This document shows positions 45,831 to 55,241 of a DNA stretch of 64,000 bases, one piece after another. The position numbers and the translations under genes were made by a program. Source of the DNA: Streptomyces sp. HUAS ZL42 (lineage in GTDB: Bacteria; Actinomycetota; Actinomycetes; Streptomycetales; Streptomycetaceae); NCBI RefSeq assembly GCF_040782645.1, contig NZ_CP160403.1:9645001-9709000 (forward strand). The letters run 5' to 3'. The notes beneath the pieces were generated by a model, which was not told where the DNA came from, ran no database searches, and saw only the letters and a list, made by a program, of their open reading frames with translations. Position 1 is the stretch's first letter. Each line of letters starts with the position of its first letter.

Positions 45831-45900
45831 CATGTGAAGCCTGCAGCCGAGGACTTTCCCGGGGCGATCTCAGTGCTCACGACTCGCCGGTGCTTCCAAA

Positions 45901-45917
45901 CTAGAATTGTCCTCTAG
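45901..45917. promoter_or_regulatory. Palindrome before the SDR-TetR pair
   Basis: CTAGA-N7-TCTAG (45901-45917), an inverted repeat 33 bases before the SDR start, in an AT-rich promoter region. Likely operator of the TetR protein encoded by the second gene. Confidence 0.5.
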
Positions 45918-45949
45918 AACAAATTTTTAGTTGCTCGTATGGTGAAGCC

Positions 45950-46819
45950 ATGAGCTCGACACCGACAGCCGTTGTCACTGGCGGCAACCGTGGCATTGGA
46001 TACGCCGTCGCACGAGACCTCGTGCGCCACGGTTACCGGGTCGTCCTCCTCGTGCGCGACCGGCAGCGCGGTGAGACGGCCCGCTCGGCCCTCGGAGCGC
46101 TGAGCGGATCGGACGTCGCCCTCGCCGTCGGCGATCTCTCCGAACTCTCCGGTGTGCGCTCGGCAGCGCAAGCGGTGCTCGCCTCCTGCCCTCGCATCGA
46201 CGTGCTGATCCACAATGCCGGCATCTGGCCCAGTGGGCTGGTTCACGGCGAAAACGGTCTCGAGAAGGCCTTCGTCATCAACCATCTCGCGCCGTTCGTC
46301 CTCAACCACCTCCTGGAGCCACGGCTGGTGGCCTCCCGGGCCCGCGTGGTTCAGGTCAGCGCCGGGCTGTACGCCAAGGGACACGTGGACTTGGAGAGCA
46401 CGCCGACAGGAGCCCATTTCCACCCGCTGCGCACCTACGCGGACACCAAGCTGTGCAATGTGATGCTGGTTCCTATGTTTGCGCAACGCTGGAGCGCGGC
46501 CGGAGTGCGAATCAACGCGGTACATCCCGGGGTGATCCGCACAGGGCTGGGCGACCGTCCCGGCGCGTCCGGCTACGTGCTCAAGGCGATGAAACTGCTG
46601 TGGAAGTCGCCGCGAACCGGAGCAGCCGCCGTCATCCGGCTGGCACACGGCACAGCCGCCGCAGATCTCACCGGACGGTACTTCCACATCGACAAGGAGA
46701 CCCCCTTGGCCCCGATGGCACGCGACACCGCGCTGGCACAGCAGATCTGGGCCCAGGCGCTGGAGTTGAGTGGTCTGTCACAGACCCCGCCGCCGTCCGG
46801 AGCGCCCGGTGTCGCCTAA
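45950..46819 (+). CDS. SDR-family oxidoreductase (retinol-dehydrogenase-like)
   Basis: A 289-residue SDR of the branch related to retinol dehydrogenases: TGGNRGIG at 10-17, HNAG near 90, and Tyr/Lys in RTYADTKL near 163. The lack of an NNAG and the C-terminal KLLWKSPRTGAAAVIRLA stretch fit that branch. A palindromic operator precedes it, and the TetR gene overlaps its end by 11 bases, so the pair is a self-regulated unit. Substrate unknown; perhaps an aldehyde or ketone defence function. Confidence 0.9.
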   Translation: MSSTPTAVVTGGNRGIGYAVARDLVRHGYRVVLLVRDRQRGETARSALGALSGSDVALAVGDLSELSGVRSAAQAVLASCPRIDVLIHNAGIWPSGLVHGENGLEKAFVINHLAPFVLNHLLEPRLVASRARVVQVSAGLYAKGHVDLESTPTGAHFHPLRTYADTKLCNVMLVPMFAQRWSAAGVRINAVHPGVIRTGLGDRPGASGYVLKAMKLLWKSPRTGAAAVIRLAHGTAAADLTGRYFHIDKETPLAPMARDTALAQQIWAQALELSGLSQTPPPSGAPGVA

Positions 46820-47411
46820 GCAGCAGCGTGGCGAGGAGACCGCCCGGCGCCTGCTTGCCGCCGCACTGGAGGTCCACGAACACAAGGGGCCCGAAGGCTT
46901 CACGGTGCAGGCCGTGACAGCCACCAGCGGAATCAGCCTGGGCAGCCTGTACCACCACTTCGGCAGCTTCGACGGACTCGCCGCCACGCTCTACGCCCGT
47001 TGTATGGCCGACTTGCTCGATGCGCTGATCACCGCGCTCGAGCGGACGAGGACCGCCCGGACCGGGGTGCGTGCGGTGGTCGTCGCGTACCTGCAGTTCG
47101 CCGAGGAACAACCTGCCAAGGCCCGATTCATCCACGCTTCGGCTTACGCAGGGTTCCTGCCTGCTCACACCACGGTCGTCGCCGCGGCCAAGGGCCCCCG
47201 CATCGAGCGCCTCCTGACCTGGCTACGGCCGCATGTCGAAGCCGGACGCATCGTCGACCTTCCCGATCCGCTCATGGAGATGCTTCTCATCGGCCCGGTG
47301 GCGGAAACCGCCCGACGCCGGCTGGCAGGCGACCCGACCATTGACCTCCAGCAGGCTTGCCGTGCCCTGCCAGAACGGATCTGGCAGTCCGTCCGCGGTC
47401 CGCAAGGATGA
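46809..47411 (+). CDS. TetR-family regulator
   Basis: A 200-residue TetR protein; the helix-turn-helix is at about 28-52 (FTVQAVTATSGISLGSLYHHFGS). The ligand domain follows. GTG 46809 is chosen as start: it overlaps the SDR stop and leaves a normal N-terminus (SPKQQRGEETARRLL). Probably represses the SDR gene and itself through the palindrome at 45901. Confidence 0.9.
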   Translation: MSPKQQRGEETARRLLAAALEVHEHKGPEGFTVQAVTATSGISLGSLYHHFGSFDGLAATLYARCMADLLDALITALERTRTARTGVRAVVVAYLQFAEEQPAKARFIHASAYAGFLPAHTTVVAAAKGPRIERLLTWLRPHVEAGRIVDLPDPLMEMLLIGPVAETARRRLAGDPTIDLQQACRALPERIWQSVRGPQG

Positions 47412-47491
47412 CCTCTTCCTCGAAGGCAGCTGGCCAAGCGATGCTGTCGTCCGCCCTGGAGGGCGAGACCACTGCTCACGGCCGCTGAGGC

Positions 47492-48190
47492 TCAGGGGGT
47501 TGGCCGCAGTCGTCCACTGGGGACCGTGGCACGCAATGCCCGCACCAAGGCGCGCACGACGGCGGACCCGGCCAGTTCGGTGGTGGTGACACAGCCGACC
47601 TGGCGTGTCGGGCGCCCGGGTCCGAGATCGGTGATCCCGACCGAATTCGGTGCTCCGATCAAGGAGAGCGTGGGCATGATGGCCATTCCGTGACCTGCGC
47701 TCACCAAGGAGAGCATCGCTCCGTCGTCCTCGGCCTCGATGGACGCCTTCGGGATCCAGTCCTGCGCGGTCCACAGTCGCGTGTGTAGGAGCCGCAGTTT
47801 TCGGCCCAGTCGACCAGCGGCAGCGAACGCGGGGTCGCGTTGCCTGCCGCGTGCACCAGGGCATACGGCTCTTCAAGGAGTCCGCTTGCGACCAGACCCG
47901 GTGGAAGGGGCATGGAGCCACCCAGTGTGGCGATGCCTATGTCGGCTCCCGTCGGCCACTTCGCCCGCGGTGCCGCGTCCGATCTCGCGTACGATCCGCA
48001 CCCGCGGCTTGATCCCCGGGTGCCGGGTGCGTAGGCGCTCAAGGGCGGGCGGCAGCATGTGGAGAGCCGCGCTGCGGAAGGCCGCGATCCGCAGCGGCCC
48101 CTCCGCGACGTCGGACCTGGCCGCGCCGCGCGCCTCGGCTGGAAGGCCGGACTGACGGGCTGGGTGGGCAAGGCGAACGGCGTCGGGCGG
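47492..48190 (-). pseudogene. LysR-family regulator, decayed
   Basis: The effector domain of a LysR protein is spread over three frames: LHMLPPALERLRTRHPGIKPRVRIV (about 48070-47985), GADIGIATLGGSMPLPPGLVASGLLEEPYALVHAAG (47950-47840), and MLSLVSAGHGMAIMPTLSLIGAP (47716-47640) to the end at 47492. Shifts lie near 47960 and 47760. The helix-turn-helix is not recognisable. Non-functional as read. Confidence 0.75.
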
Positions 48191-48396
48191 CAGGCCCTGT
48201 CTGACGGGGATCCAGCGCGTTCTGGCGACCGTGCCTTGCCCACGGGTCTTGTTCCATGAGGCAAAACTTCGAAATTATGGCAAGAAATCGAGAAAGTGCG
48301 TTAGGGTGGCGGAGGGGTTCCGCGGACAGGCGGCGCGCAGCAGAGGTCAACTGTCCGCGAAACCTGTGAACGCTTCTTTGCTAAGGAGAACCCCAG

Positions 48397-49605
48397 ATGC
48401 CCGAAGCCGTGATCGTTGCCACCGCCCGTTCGCCGATAGGCCGCGCCAACAAGGGATCGCTGGTCTCGATGCGGCCCGATGACCTGGCCGTGGCCATGGT
48501 CCTAGCAGGTCTTGCGAAGGTTCCGGCCCTGGACCCGTGTGACATCGATGACCTCATGCTCGGGTCCGCGCAGCCGGCAGGCGAGGCGGGCCACAACATG
48601 GCCCGGGCCGTGGCCGTGCTCGCGGGGATGGATCACCTGCCCGGTACCACGGTCAGCCGTTACTGCTCCTCTAGCCTGCAGACCACCCGGATGGCGTTCC
48701 ACGCGATCAAGGCGGGCGAGGGCGACGTCTTCATCTCCGCTGGCGTCGAGGCGGTGAGCCGGTACGGCAATGGCTTCTGCGACATCCCCGGCACCGAGAA
48801 CCCACTCGTCGACGGGGCACGCAAGCGCACCGCGGTCCTGGCCGAGGGCGGTCAGGGATGGAGCGACCCGCGACCCGCCATGCCCGACCTGTACGCTGCG
48901 ATGGGGCAGACCGCCGAGAACGTGGCCCGGCTCAAAGGCATCAGCCGTCAGGAGCAGGACGAGTTCGGCGTCCGCAGCCAGAACCTCGCCGAGAAGGCGG
49001 TCGCCAACGGCTTCTGGGAGCGCGACATCACCCCGTTGACGCTGCCGGACGGCAGTGTGGTCTCCGCCGACGACGGCCCTCGGCCCGGCGTGACCATGGA
49101 ATCGGTCTCTCAGCTCAAGCCGGTCTTCCGTCCCGACGGAAGCGTCACCGCCGCGAACTGCTGTCCGCTCAACGACGGCGCGGCAGCGGTCGTCATCATG
49201 AGCGACACCAAGGCCAAGCAGCTCGGACTGACCCCGCTGGCCCGGATCGTCTCCACCGGCGTCTCCGGGCTCTCGCCCGAGATCATGGGTCTCGGTCCGG
49301 TGGAGGCGAGCAAGCAGGCTCTCGCCCGGGCGGGCATGACGATCGGTGACATCGACCTTGTCGAGATCAACGAGGCCTTCGCGGCGCAGGTGATCCCGTC
49401 GGCCCGCGACTTGGGCATTGACGTCGACAAGCTCAACGTCAATGGTGGCGCCATCGCAGTCGGCCACCCTTTCGGCATGACTGGCGCTCGCATCACCAGC
49501 ACGCTGATCAACTCGCTCCAGTTCCACGACAAGCAGTTCGGGCTCGAGACGATGTGCGTGGGTGGCGGACAGGGTATGGCGATGGTGCTGGAGCGGCTCT
49601 CGTGA
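48397..49605 (+). CDS. Thiolase (acetyl-CoA acyltransferase), cluster B
   Basis: A 402-residue thiolase: nucleophilic Cys90 in SRYCSSS, NEAFAAQ near 330, His in GHPFGMTGAR and a final Cys in CVGGGQG. AAGGAG precedes the ATG by nine bases. First gene of cluster B; the next (broken) SDR starts inside its stop. It is distinct from the cluster A thiolase (about half the residues differ by eye), so the two clusters are not a recent duplication. Role: final thiolytic cleavage. Confidence 0.94.
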   Translation: MPEAVIVATARSPIGRANKGSLVSMRPDDLAVAMVLAGLAKVPALDPCDIDDLMLGSAQPAGEAGHNMARAVAVLAGMDHLPGTTVSRYCSSSLQTTRMAFHAIKAGEGDVFISAGVEAVSRYGNGFCDIPGTENPLVDGARKRTAVLAEGGQGWSDPRPAMPDLYAAMGQTAENVARLKGISRQEQDEFGVRSQNLAEKAVANGFWERDITPLTLPDGSVVSADDGPRPGVTMESVSQLKPVFRPDGSVTAANCCPLNDGAAAVVIMSDTKAKQLGLTPLARIVSTGVSGLSPEIMGLGPVEASKQALARAGMTIGDIDLVEINEAFAAQVIPSARDLGIDVDKLNVNGGAIAVGHPFGMTGARITSTLINSLQFHDKQFGLETMCVGGGQGMAMVLERLS

Positions 49606-50126
49606 GGACTCGCTTCGCAGGCAAGACGGCGATCGTCACCGGCGCGAGCCGTGGCATCGGATCGCCATCCTGGAACGGCTCGTTTCCGGCGGCGCGAAGA
49701 TGGGCGCCGTCACGGCGCGCAAGCAGGACGCGCTCGATGCTGCCGCTGTTCAGCTCGGCGGTTGCGATCGCGTGCTCGCCGCCGGCACGGCCGACGGCAC
49801 CGCACATCACGAGGACACCATCGCCCGCGCGCTGCGGATGTCGGGGAGCATCGACCTGGTCAACAACACTGCCGTCAACGCGGGGTACGGCCCGGTCGTG
49901 GAACTGCAGGCCGACATCGCCGCAAGATCTGCGACGTCATCTGCCTGGCTGCGCCGCAGCGGGTGTGGGTGATCGCCGTTGCCGACAGTACCCGTTGAGA
50001 CGGCTCGGCGTGCCCGACGACATCGGCTCCGCCTTCGTCTTCCTGCTTTCACACGACGTCGCGTGGGTCACCGGTCAGGAGCTGGTCGTCGACGGTGGCG
50101 TGACCCTGGTGGGCGGAGCGCGGTGA
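49602..50126 (+). pseudogene. SDR pseudogene 1 of cluster B, frameshifts and internal deletion
   Basis: The start (GTG 49602) reads FAGKTAIVTGASRGIG, then shifts near 49662 to a frame giving AILERLVSGGAKMGAV and SGSIDLVNNTAVNAGYGPV. It returns near 49985 to LGVPDDIGSAFVFLLSHDVAWVTGQELVVDGG. Between NNTA and the C-terminus about 70 residues are missing, including the catalytic Ser and YxxxK. The deletion, not only the shifts, makes it inactive. Confidence 0.8.
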
Positions 50127-50906
50127 ATACCTTACGGGTCGGGGCGTCGTCGTCACCGGCGCCGCCCGCGGCATCGGCCGTGGGATCGCGTTGAGGTCGC
50201 TTCGGAAGGTGCGCGCGTGGTCGTCCGGGGACCTCGACGAGCAAGGCGTGCAAGGCCGTGGCAGAGGAGGCCGGTGGTTTCGCTGTTCCCGGCGACGCGG
50301 CCGCACCGGAGGTCTTGGCATCGCTGAACGAGCGTGCCACGCAGTACCTCGGTGAGATCGGCGTGTACGTCGCCGGCACCGGAGTATCGCGCAGATTCGG
50401 CCTCGACCCGTCGAGGTGGACTGGACGCTCAACATCGAGGTGAACCTGATGGCGTACGCGCGTGTCGCCGGGATTCCGGCCCCGTCGTGGCTCGAGCGCG
50501 GTCGCGGTAGCGGCCGATTCGTCGTCACGGCATGGTCTGCCGTCTTGTCATGTCGCTCGGTGCGGCGACGTACTCAAGCACCGGGCATGCGGCCGTGGGG
50601 TTCGCGCAATGGCTGTTGGCGACGTACCGCCGTCGTGGGATTGAGGTCCGTGCTGTCCGTCTGCGGGGCGTGCAGGCCGCGATGTTCGAGGAGAGCGGCG
50701 CGGGGGCGACGTCTTGGTCGCCGACGCAGCCAGGACTCCGGATGAGGTCGTCGGCGCGTTGTATGGAGGCGATAGAGCAGTGCCGGTTCTCGGCACTGCC
50801 CCATCCCGGGGTCGCCAGTTACTCCTTGGCCCGGGCAGCAGACACCGAGGGGTGGCTGTCCGGCGTGAACAGGCTCCCTCAGAACTTCGAAACGAGGCAG
50901 CAATGA
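50123..50906 (+). pseudogene. SDR pseudogene 2 of cluster B, paralogue of the 12909 SDR
   Basis: Pieces in several frames: GRGVVVTGAARGIG (50136-50180), GGFAVPGDAAAPEVLAS and YLGEIGVYVAGTG (50273-50390), VDWTLNIEVNLMAYARVAG (50415-50472), SLGAATYSSTGHAAVGFAQWLLATYRRRGIEVRAV (50550-50655), and FSALPHPGVASYSLARAADTEGWLSGVNRL near the end. The C-terminal pattern is that of the first SDR of cluster A. The catalytic Lys of YxxxK is replaced by Gly (YSSTG). At least four shifts. Its ends keep the ATGA/GTGA couplings of a former operon gene. Confidence 0.8.
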
Positions 50907-51886
50907 AGGCATGGCAAGTCACCCAGCTGGGCGAGCCGCGGAACGCCCTCGTGCTCAGCGAGGTCGCCGACCCCGTCCCGGCCGCTGGACAAGTCGTGGT
51001 CAAGGTCTTGGCAGTTGCCGCGAACTTCCCCGACGCGCTGCTGTGTCGCGGGCTCTACCAGATCAAGCCCGAGCTCCCCTTCACGCCCGGCGTCGAGCTG
51101 TGCGGCGAAGTGGTCGCGATGGGCCAGGAGGTCACCGGCTTTGCGGTGGGCGACCGGGTGCTGGGCAATCCAGACCTGCCGCACGGTGGTTTCGCCGAGT
51201 ATGCCGTGATGAGCCAGCACACGACGTTCCACGCACCGCGAGTCCTGGAGGATGCGGAGGCCGCCTCGCTGCAGATCGGGTACCAGACCGGCTGGTTCGG
51301 ACTGCACCGACGGGCCGGCATCCAAGCCGGTGAGACCCTCCTCGTGCATGCGGCCGCAGGCGGTGTCGGCAGTGCTGCCATTCAGCTGGGGAAGGCGGCC
51401 GGGGCGCGCGTCATCGGCGTTGTCGGCGGCCCGGACAAGGCGGAGTACGCGCGCTGGCTCGGAGCCGACGTCGTCGTCGATCGTCATGAGCAGGACTTCG
51501 TCGAGGTGGTCAAGGAAGAGACCGGCGGCCGAGGCGCCGATGTCATCTACGACCCCGTCGGAGGCGAGAGCTATCGGCGTTCGACGAAGTGCATCGCCTT
51601 CGAGGGCCGGATCGTCGTGGTCGGCTTCGCCGGAGGCGAGATCCAGTCGGCGACTCTCAACCACGCGCTGGTCAAGAACTACTCGATCCTCGGTCTCCAC
51701 TGGGGTCTGTACAACAGCAAGGATCCGGCCGCGGTGCAGCAGTGCCACGCCGAACTCACCCGCCTGGCTGACGCCGGACGGATCAAGCCGCTGGTGAGTG
51801 AGCGGTTGGCGTTGGGTGACATCGCCGATGGTGTGCAGCGGCTCGCCGACGGCAGCACGGTCGGGCGTCTGGTGTGCGTCATATGA
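50903..51886 (+). CDS. NADPH:quinone oxidoreductase family protein (zinc-free MDR)
   Basis: A 327-residue medium-chain dehydrogenase without zinc ligands. FTPGVELCGEVVAMGQEV near 60-77, the nucleotide-binding AAAGGVGSAAIQLGKAAGA near 147-165 and a typical C-terminal RIKPLVSERLALGDIADGVQRLADG. Members reduce quinones or the double bond of enones and enoyl thioesters with NADPH. The ATG overlaps the broken SDR stop and its own stop overlaps the HAD gene. In this pathway it could act on an unsaturated keto intermediate. Confidence 0.92.
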   Translation: MKAWQVTQLGEPRNALVLSEVADPVPAAGQVVVKVLAVAANFPDALLCRGLYQIKPELPFTPGVELCGEVVAMGQEVTGFAVGDRVLGNPDLPHGGFAEYAVMSQHTTFHAPRVLEDAEAASLQIGYQTGWFGLHRRAGIQAGETLLVHAAAGGVGSAAIQLGKAAGARVIGVVGGPDKAEYARWLGADVVVDRHEQDFVEVVKEETGGRGADVIYDPVGGESYRRSTKCIAFEGRIVVVGFAGGEIQSATLNHALVKNYSILGLHWGLYNSKDPAAVQQCHAELTRLADAGRIKPLVSERLALGDIADGVQRLADGSTVGRLVCVI

Positions 51887-52557
51887 GCGAGCCGGCCCGC
51901 ATCGAGTCCGTGGTCTTCGACTACGGGGGAGTCCTTACGAACCCGGTCAGCAGCGGCATCAGTGCGTGGCTGGAGGCGGACGGCATGGCCCCGGAGTCGT
52001 TCCGGGCCGTGCTCAAGGCATGGCTCTCGCGCTCCGCTTTGGGGGGCAATCCCATCCACAGGCTTGCAAGCGGCGCGCTGAGCGTCCAGGAGTTCGAGGA
52101 GCTGCTCACGCCACAGCTGCCGACTCACGGCGATCGCCCGGTTGTCGCATCCGGGATCTTGGCGCGGATCTTCGCGGGGATGCGTGCCGATCCGAGCATG
52201 TTCGCGCTGGTCGAGGAGCTGCGCGCGCTCGGCATTCGTGTGGCGCTGCTGTCCAACGGCTGGGGCAACACCTCTCCGCGTGCCCGCATTGACTCTCTCT
52301 TCCACGAGGTCGTGATCTCGGGCGAGGTGGGGCTTTGCAAGCCGGACCCCACGATCTACCGGCTCACCCTGGAGCGCCTCGGGATCACCGCGGAGGCCGC
52401 GGTCTTCCTCGACGACGCGGAGCCCCACGTTGCCGGTGCCCGGGGCGTCGGGATGCACGCCTGGCTCCACATCGACCCGGCCGGCATGCGCGACGCCATG
52501 AGTCGGCTCGTCCCCGGACTGCGGTCCGTGACCCAAGTAGAAGGAGTAGGAGCATGA
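51883..52557 (+). CDS. HAD-superfamily hydrolase, ACAD10 N-domain type, cluster B
   Basis: A 224-residue HAD protein: motif I DYGGV (Asp13, second Asp replaced by Gly), motif II in LLSNGWG, Lys in LCKPDPTIY, motif IV in FLDDAEPH. The pattern and length parallel the protein at 10646 in cluster A. The start ATG 51883 overlaps the preceding stop. Position between acyl-CoA enzymes and close to the APH gene repeats the domain set of ACAD10. Biochemical role unknown; a phosphatase acting on the phosphorylated intermediate is one option. Confidence 0.9.
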   Translation: MSEPARIESVVFDYGGVLTNPVSSGISAWLEADGMAPESFRAVLKAWLSRSALGGNPIHRLASGALSVQEFEELLTPQLPTHGDRPVVASGILARIFAGMRADPSMFALVEELRALGIRVALLSNGWGNTSPRARIDSLFHEVVISGEVGLCKPDPTIYRLTLERLGITAEAAVFLDDAEPHVAGARGVGMHAWLHIDPAGMRDAMSRLVPGLRSVTQVEGVGA

Positions 52558-53309
52558 CCGAACAGCGTGTGGCCATCGTGACCGGAGCGGCACGCGGCAT
52601 CGGAGCGGGGGTTGCTCGCCGGCTGGCTCACGACGGCCTCGCCCTGGCGGTGCTCGACCTCGACGAATCCGCGTCGAGCCTGGTCGCCGGTGAGATCGTC
52701 TCCGGCGGCGGACGCGCCATCGGGATCGGGACCGACGTCAGCGACGAGCAAGCGGTGGCCCATGCGGTGACGCGGGTGGTGGCTGAGCTGGGTCCGCCCA
52801 CGGTGTTGATCAACAACGCCGGCATCATCCGCGACAACCTGCTGTTCAAGATGACCACCGACGACTGGGATGCGGTCCTCAACGTGCACCTGCGTGGTGC
52901 CTTCCTGATGACCCGCGCTGTCCAGGCCCACATGACGGAGGCGCAGTGGGGCAGGATCGTCAACCTGTCGAGCACCTCCGCGCTTGGCAACCGCGGTCAG
53001 GCCAACTACGCGGCGGCGAAGGCCGGTGTGCAGGGCTTCACCAAGACACTGGCGATCGAGCTCGGCAAGTACGGCATCACCGCCAACGCCATCGCTCCCG
53101 GCTTCATCGAGACCGAGATGACGCAGGCCACTGCGAAGCGTGTGGGTGTTTCCTTCGAGGACTTGAAGGAGAACGCCACGAAGGTCATCCCCGTGGCCCG
53201 CACCGGCCGTCCCGAAGACATCGCCCACGCCGCGTCTTTCTTCGTGAGCGAGGGCGCCGGCTTTGTGTCGGGGCAGGTTCTGTACGTCGCAGGCGGCCCG
53301 CAGGGCTGA
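52554..53309 (+). CDS. SDR-family 3-oxoacyl reductase-like (FabG type)
   Basis: A 251-residue classical SDR: TGAARGIG at 10-17, NNAG near 85, Ser in LSSTSALG and YAAAK near 150. The C-terminal VSGQVLYVAGGPQG is standard. It is coupled by ATGA to the HAD gene and is followed by an IS110 scrap, which now separates it from the MaoC-APH-ACAD part of the cluster. Likely 3-hydroxyacyl-CoA dehydrogenase or reductase. Confidence 0.93.
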   Translation: MTEQRVAIVTGAARGIGAGVARRLAHDGLALAVLDLDESASSLVAGEIVSGGGRAIGIGTDVSDEQAVAHAVTRVVAELGPPTVLINNAGIIRDNLLFKMTTDDWDAVLNVHLRGAFLMTRAVQAHMTEAQWGRIVNLSSTSALGNRGQANYAAAKAGVQGFTKTLAIELGKYGITANAIAPGFIETEMTQATAKRVGVSFEDLKENATKVIPVARTGRPEDIAHAASFFVSEGAGFVSGQVLYVAGGPQG

Positions 53310-53324
53310 GCAGCATTGCCCGTC

Positions 53325-53522
53325 TCAGAAGAAGTCACCGTGGTGGGGGTCGAGGGCCCACAGCACGTCGCGAGATGTGTCCAGGACGTCGCCGATCAGT
53401 GTCAGCAGCTCGGTTTCGTCGTTCCGGACCCGGCCGGACAGCAGCCGCGCGCCCTCCTCGGTGATCCGCAGGCAGTGATGGTGCGTCCTTTCGATGTCCG
53501 ACCCGGCCCAGATCTCGGCGCG
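53325..53522 (-). mobile_element. IS110-family transposase N-terminal scrap
   Basis: EIWAGSDIERTHHHCLRITEEGARLLSGRVRNDETELLTLIGDVL and DVLWALDPHHG match the start of the IS110 DEDD domain (IWVGIDAGKTHHHC...LLSRRV.NDE). About 60 residues remain. It lies inside cluster B between the SDR and the MaoC remnant; the 230 bases on to 53755 hold nothing else recognisable. Confidence 0.8.
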
Positions 53523-53754
53523 GTCACATCCGCAGCTCGTCGTGTATCGATCTCGCAGACGACCTCGCCGGCATTGCCCAACAGCAGCGATCGGGTCGAC
53601 GTACCCGATGGGCGGTCGAGTCGTCGCGGGCCTGGGGCGGCCACGTTTCCCAAGCCGTCCACGCGGCGCGACGGCGGCAGCCGCACCCAGGGCTCCTGGG
53701 TCCACCGATCTTGGGAATGACCAGTGCAGACGCGACAAGAAAGGCAGGGGAACA

Positions 53755-54207
53755 GTGAAGGTCTTCAACGGCAGCGCCGAACTCGAAGAGGCGGTCGGCA
53801 GCCACATCGGCTGTAGCGACTGGCATGAGATCAGCCGGGCGCAGGTGAACGCCTGCGCGGACGCGACGGGTGATCACCAGTGGATCCCCATCGACCCGGG
53901 AGGGCGCCGCCGCCGGACCGTTCGGCACCACCATCGCGCACGGCTTGCTCTCGCTGGTGCCGATGCCCTCGGACCAGATCTTCCGGATCGAGGGCCTCTC
54001 CATGGCGGTCAACTGCGGCTGCGACCGGATATGGTTCCCTGTGCCCGCGCCGGTCGAATCACGGGTTCGTGCCGGCATCGAGCTGGTGCCGCTGAAGCAG
54101 AACTGCCTTGGTCATCTGATGACTTCGCCGGTCACGATCGAGATCGACAGTGCTCAGAAGCCGGCCTGCATCGCGGATTCCCTCGCAGTGGTGGTTCCCT
54201 CACATGA
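53755..54207 (+). pseudogene. MaoC-like hydratase, single frameshift
   Basis: The GTG 53755 frame reads KVFNGSAELEEAVGSHIG and NACADATGDHQWIPIDP; one extra base near 53899 moves the rest to another frame: EGAAAGPFGTTIAHGLLSLVPM, LSMAVNCGCDRIWFP and VTIEIDSAQKPACIADSLAVVVP. The MaoC active site Asp and His (ADATGDHQW, PFGTTIAHG) are both present, so the break may be a base-call error in a GC run. Family members hydrate 2-enoyl-CoA to (R)-3-hydroxyacyl-CoA. The first-frame stop overlaps the APH start. Confidence 0.8.
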
Positions 54208-55241
54208 CCCGCTCATCGGGGAGCGAGCTGCCGGGTCTCGACCTGGGCCGACTTGCTCGGTGGCTCGACACCGAGCTGCCCGGAGCGCGCTCAGGTGAGC
54301 TCGGTGGCCGCGTGATCGCAGGCGGTCGCTCGAACCTGACCTACCTGGTGGGCGACGGCGTGCACCGGTGGGTGCTCCGCCGGCCGCCCCTCGGACACGT
54401 GCTGTCCACCGCGCACGACATGTCCCGCGAGTTCCGGGTCATCTCGGCGCTGCAGCAGACAGCGGTGCCGGTGCCTGCGGCGTACGGGTTCTGCTCCGAT
54501 CCCGAGGTATTGGGGGCTCCCTTCTACGTGATGGAGCACGTCGAGGGCACGCCCTACCGTGAGGACTGGCAGCTTGAGCCGCTCGGTCCCGAACGCACGG
54601 CGACGATCGGGGGCCGGGTCATGGATGTGCTCGCCGCCCTGCACGGGGTCGACCCCGACCCGATCGGCCTCGCCGACTTCGGCCGCCCGAAGGGATTCCT
54701 CGAGCGGCAGGTACGCCGGTGGGGCGCACAACTCGATGCATCGCACATCCGGGACCTCGCCGGCGTCGACGAGCTGCACGCACGACTCGCAGCCAATGTC
54801 CCGGAGACACTCGCGTCGGCCATTGTGCATGGCGACTACCGGCTCGACAACGTACTGATCGATGAGGACGACCAGATCGCGGCCGTGCTCGACTGGGAGA
54901 TGTCCACGCTCGGCGATCCGCTCGGTGACGTGGCACTGCTGGTGGTCTACCAGCGCAGCCAGGAGTTCGGCGCCGGCGCTGCCGTCGCCACCTTCCCCCG
55001 GGCCTCGGGCTGGCCGTCCGAGGATGAACTGCTCGAACGCTACGCAACCGCGAGCGGTCGCGACCTCGGCAACCTCGGGTTCCACCTCGCCCTTGCGGCT
55101 TTCAAGGCGGCAGCGATCCTCGAAGGCATTCACTACCGCTACGTCCACGGACAGACCGTAGGCCCTGGATTTGACGGGATCGGCGACCTGGTCGAGCCCA
55201 TGGTGGCCATGGGCCTCGACGCTTTGAAGGAGCACTACTGA
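54204..55241 (+). CDS. APH-type phosphotransferase (ACAD10/11 kinase-domain type), cluster B
   Basis: A 345-residue APH-fold kinase. GGRSNLTYLV near 40-49 is the N-lobe glycine pattern, the catalytic loop is HGDYRLDN (Asp211, Asn216), and the metal-binding Asp230 is in LDWEMSTLGDP. These match the cluster A kinase at 16541 and the kinase domain of ACAD10/11. The intact kinase is followed directly by the deleted ACAD that should use its product, so any pathway here would have to borrow the cluster A enzyme at 14535. Confidence 0.92.
   Translation: MTRSSGSELPGLDLGRLARWLDTELPGARSGELGGRVIAGGRSNLTYLVGDGVHRWVLRRPPLGHVLSTAHDMSREFRVISALQQTAVPVPAAYGFCSDPEVLGAPFYVMEHVEGTPYREDWQLEPLGPERTATIGGRVMDVLAALHGVDPDPIGLADFGRPKGFLERQVRRWGAQLDASHIRDLAGVDELHARLAANVPETLASAIVHGDYRLDNVLIDEDDQIAAVLDWEMSTLGDPLGDVALLVVYQRSQEFGAGAAVATFPRASGWPSEDELLERYATASGRDLGNLGFHLALAAFKAAAILEGIHYRYVHGQTVGPGFDGIGDLVEPMVAMGLDALKEHY

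Noticed and set aside
44070..45833. A 587-codon minus-strand frame opposite the AcoR-like gene
   Set aside because: Low-complexity Gln/Gly/Arg/His translation; the plus strand carries sensor, Walker and Fis motifs.
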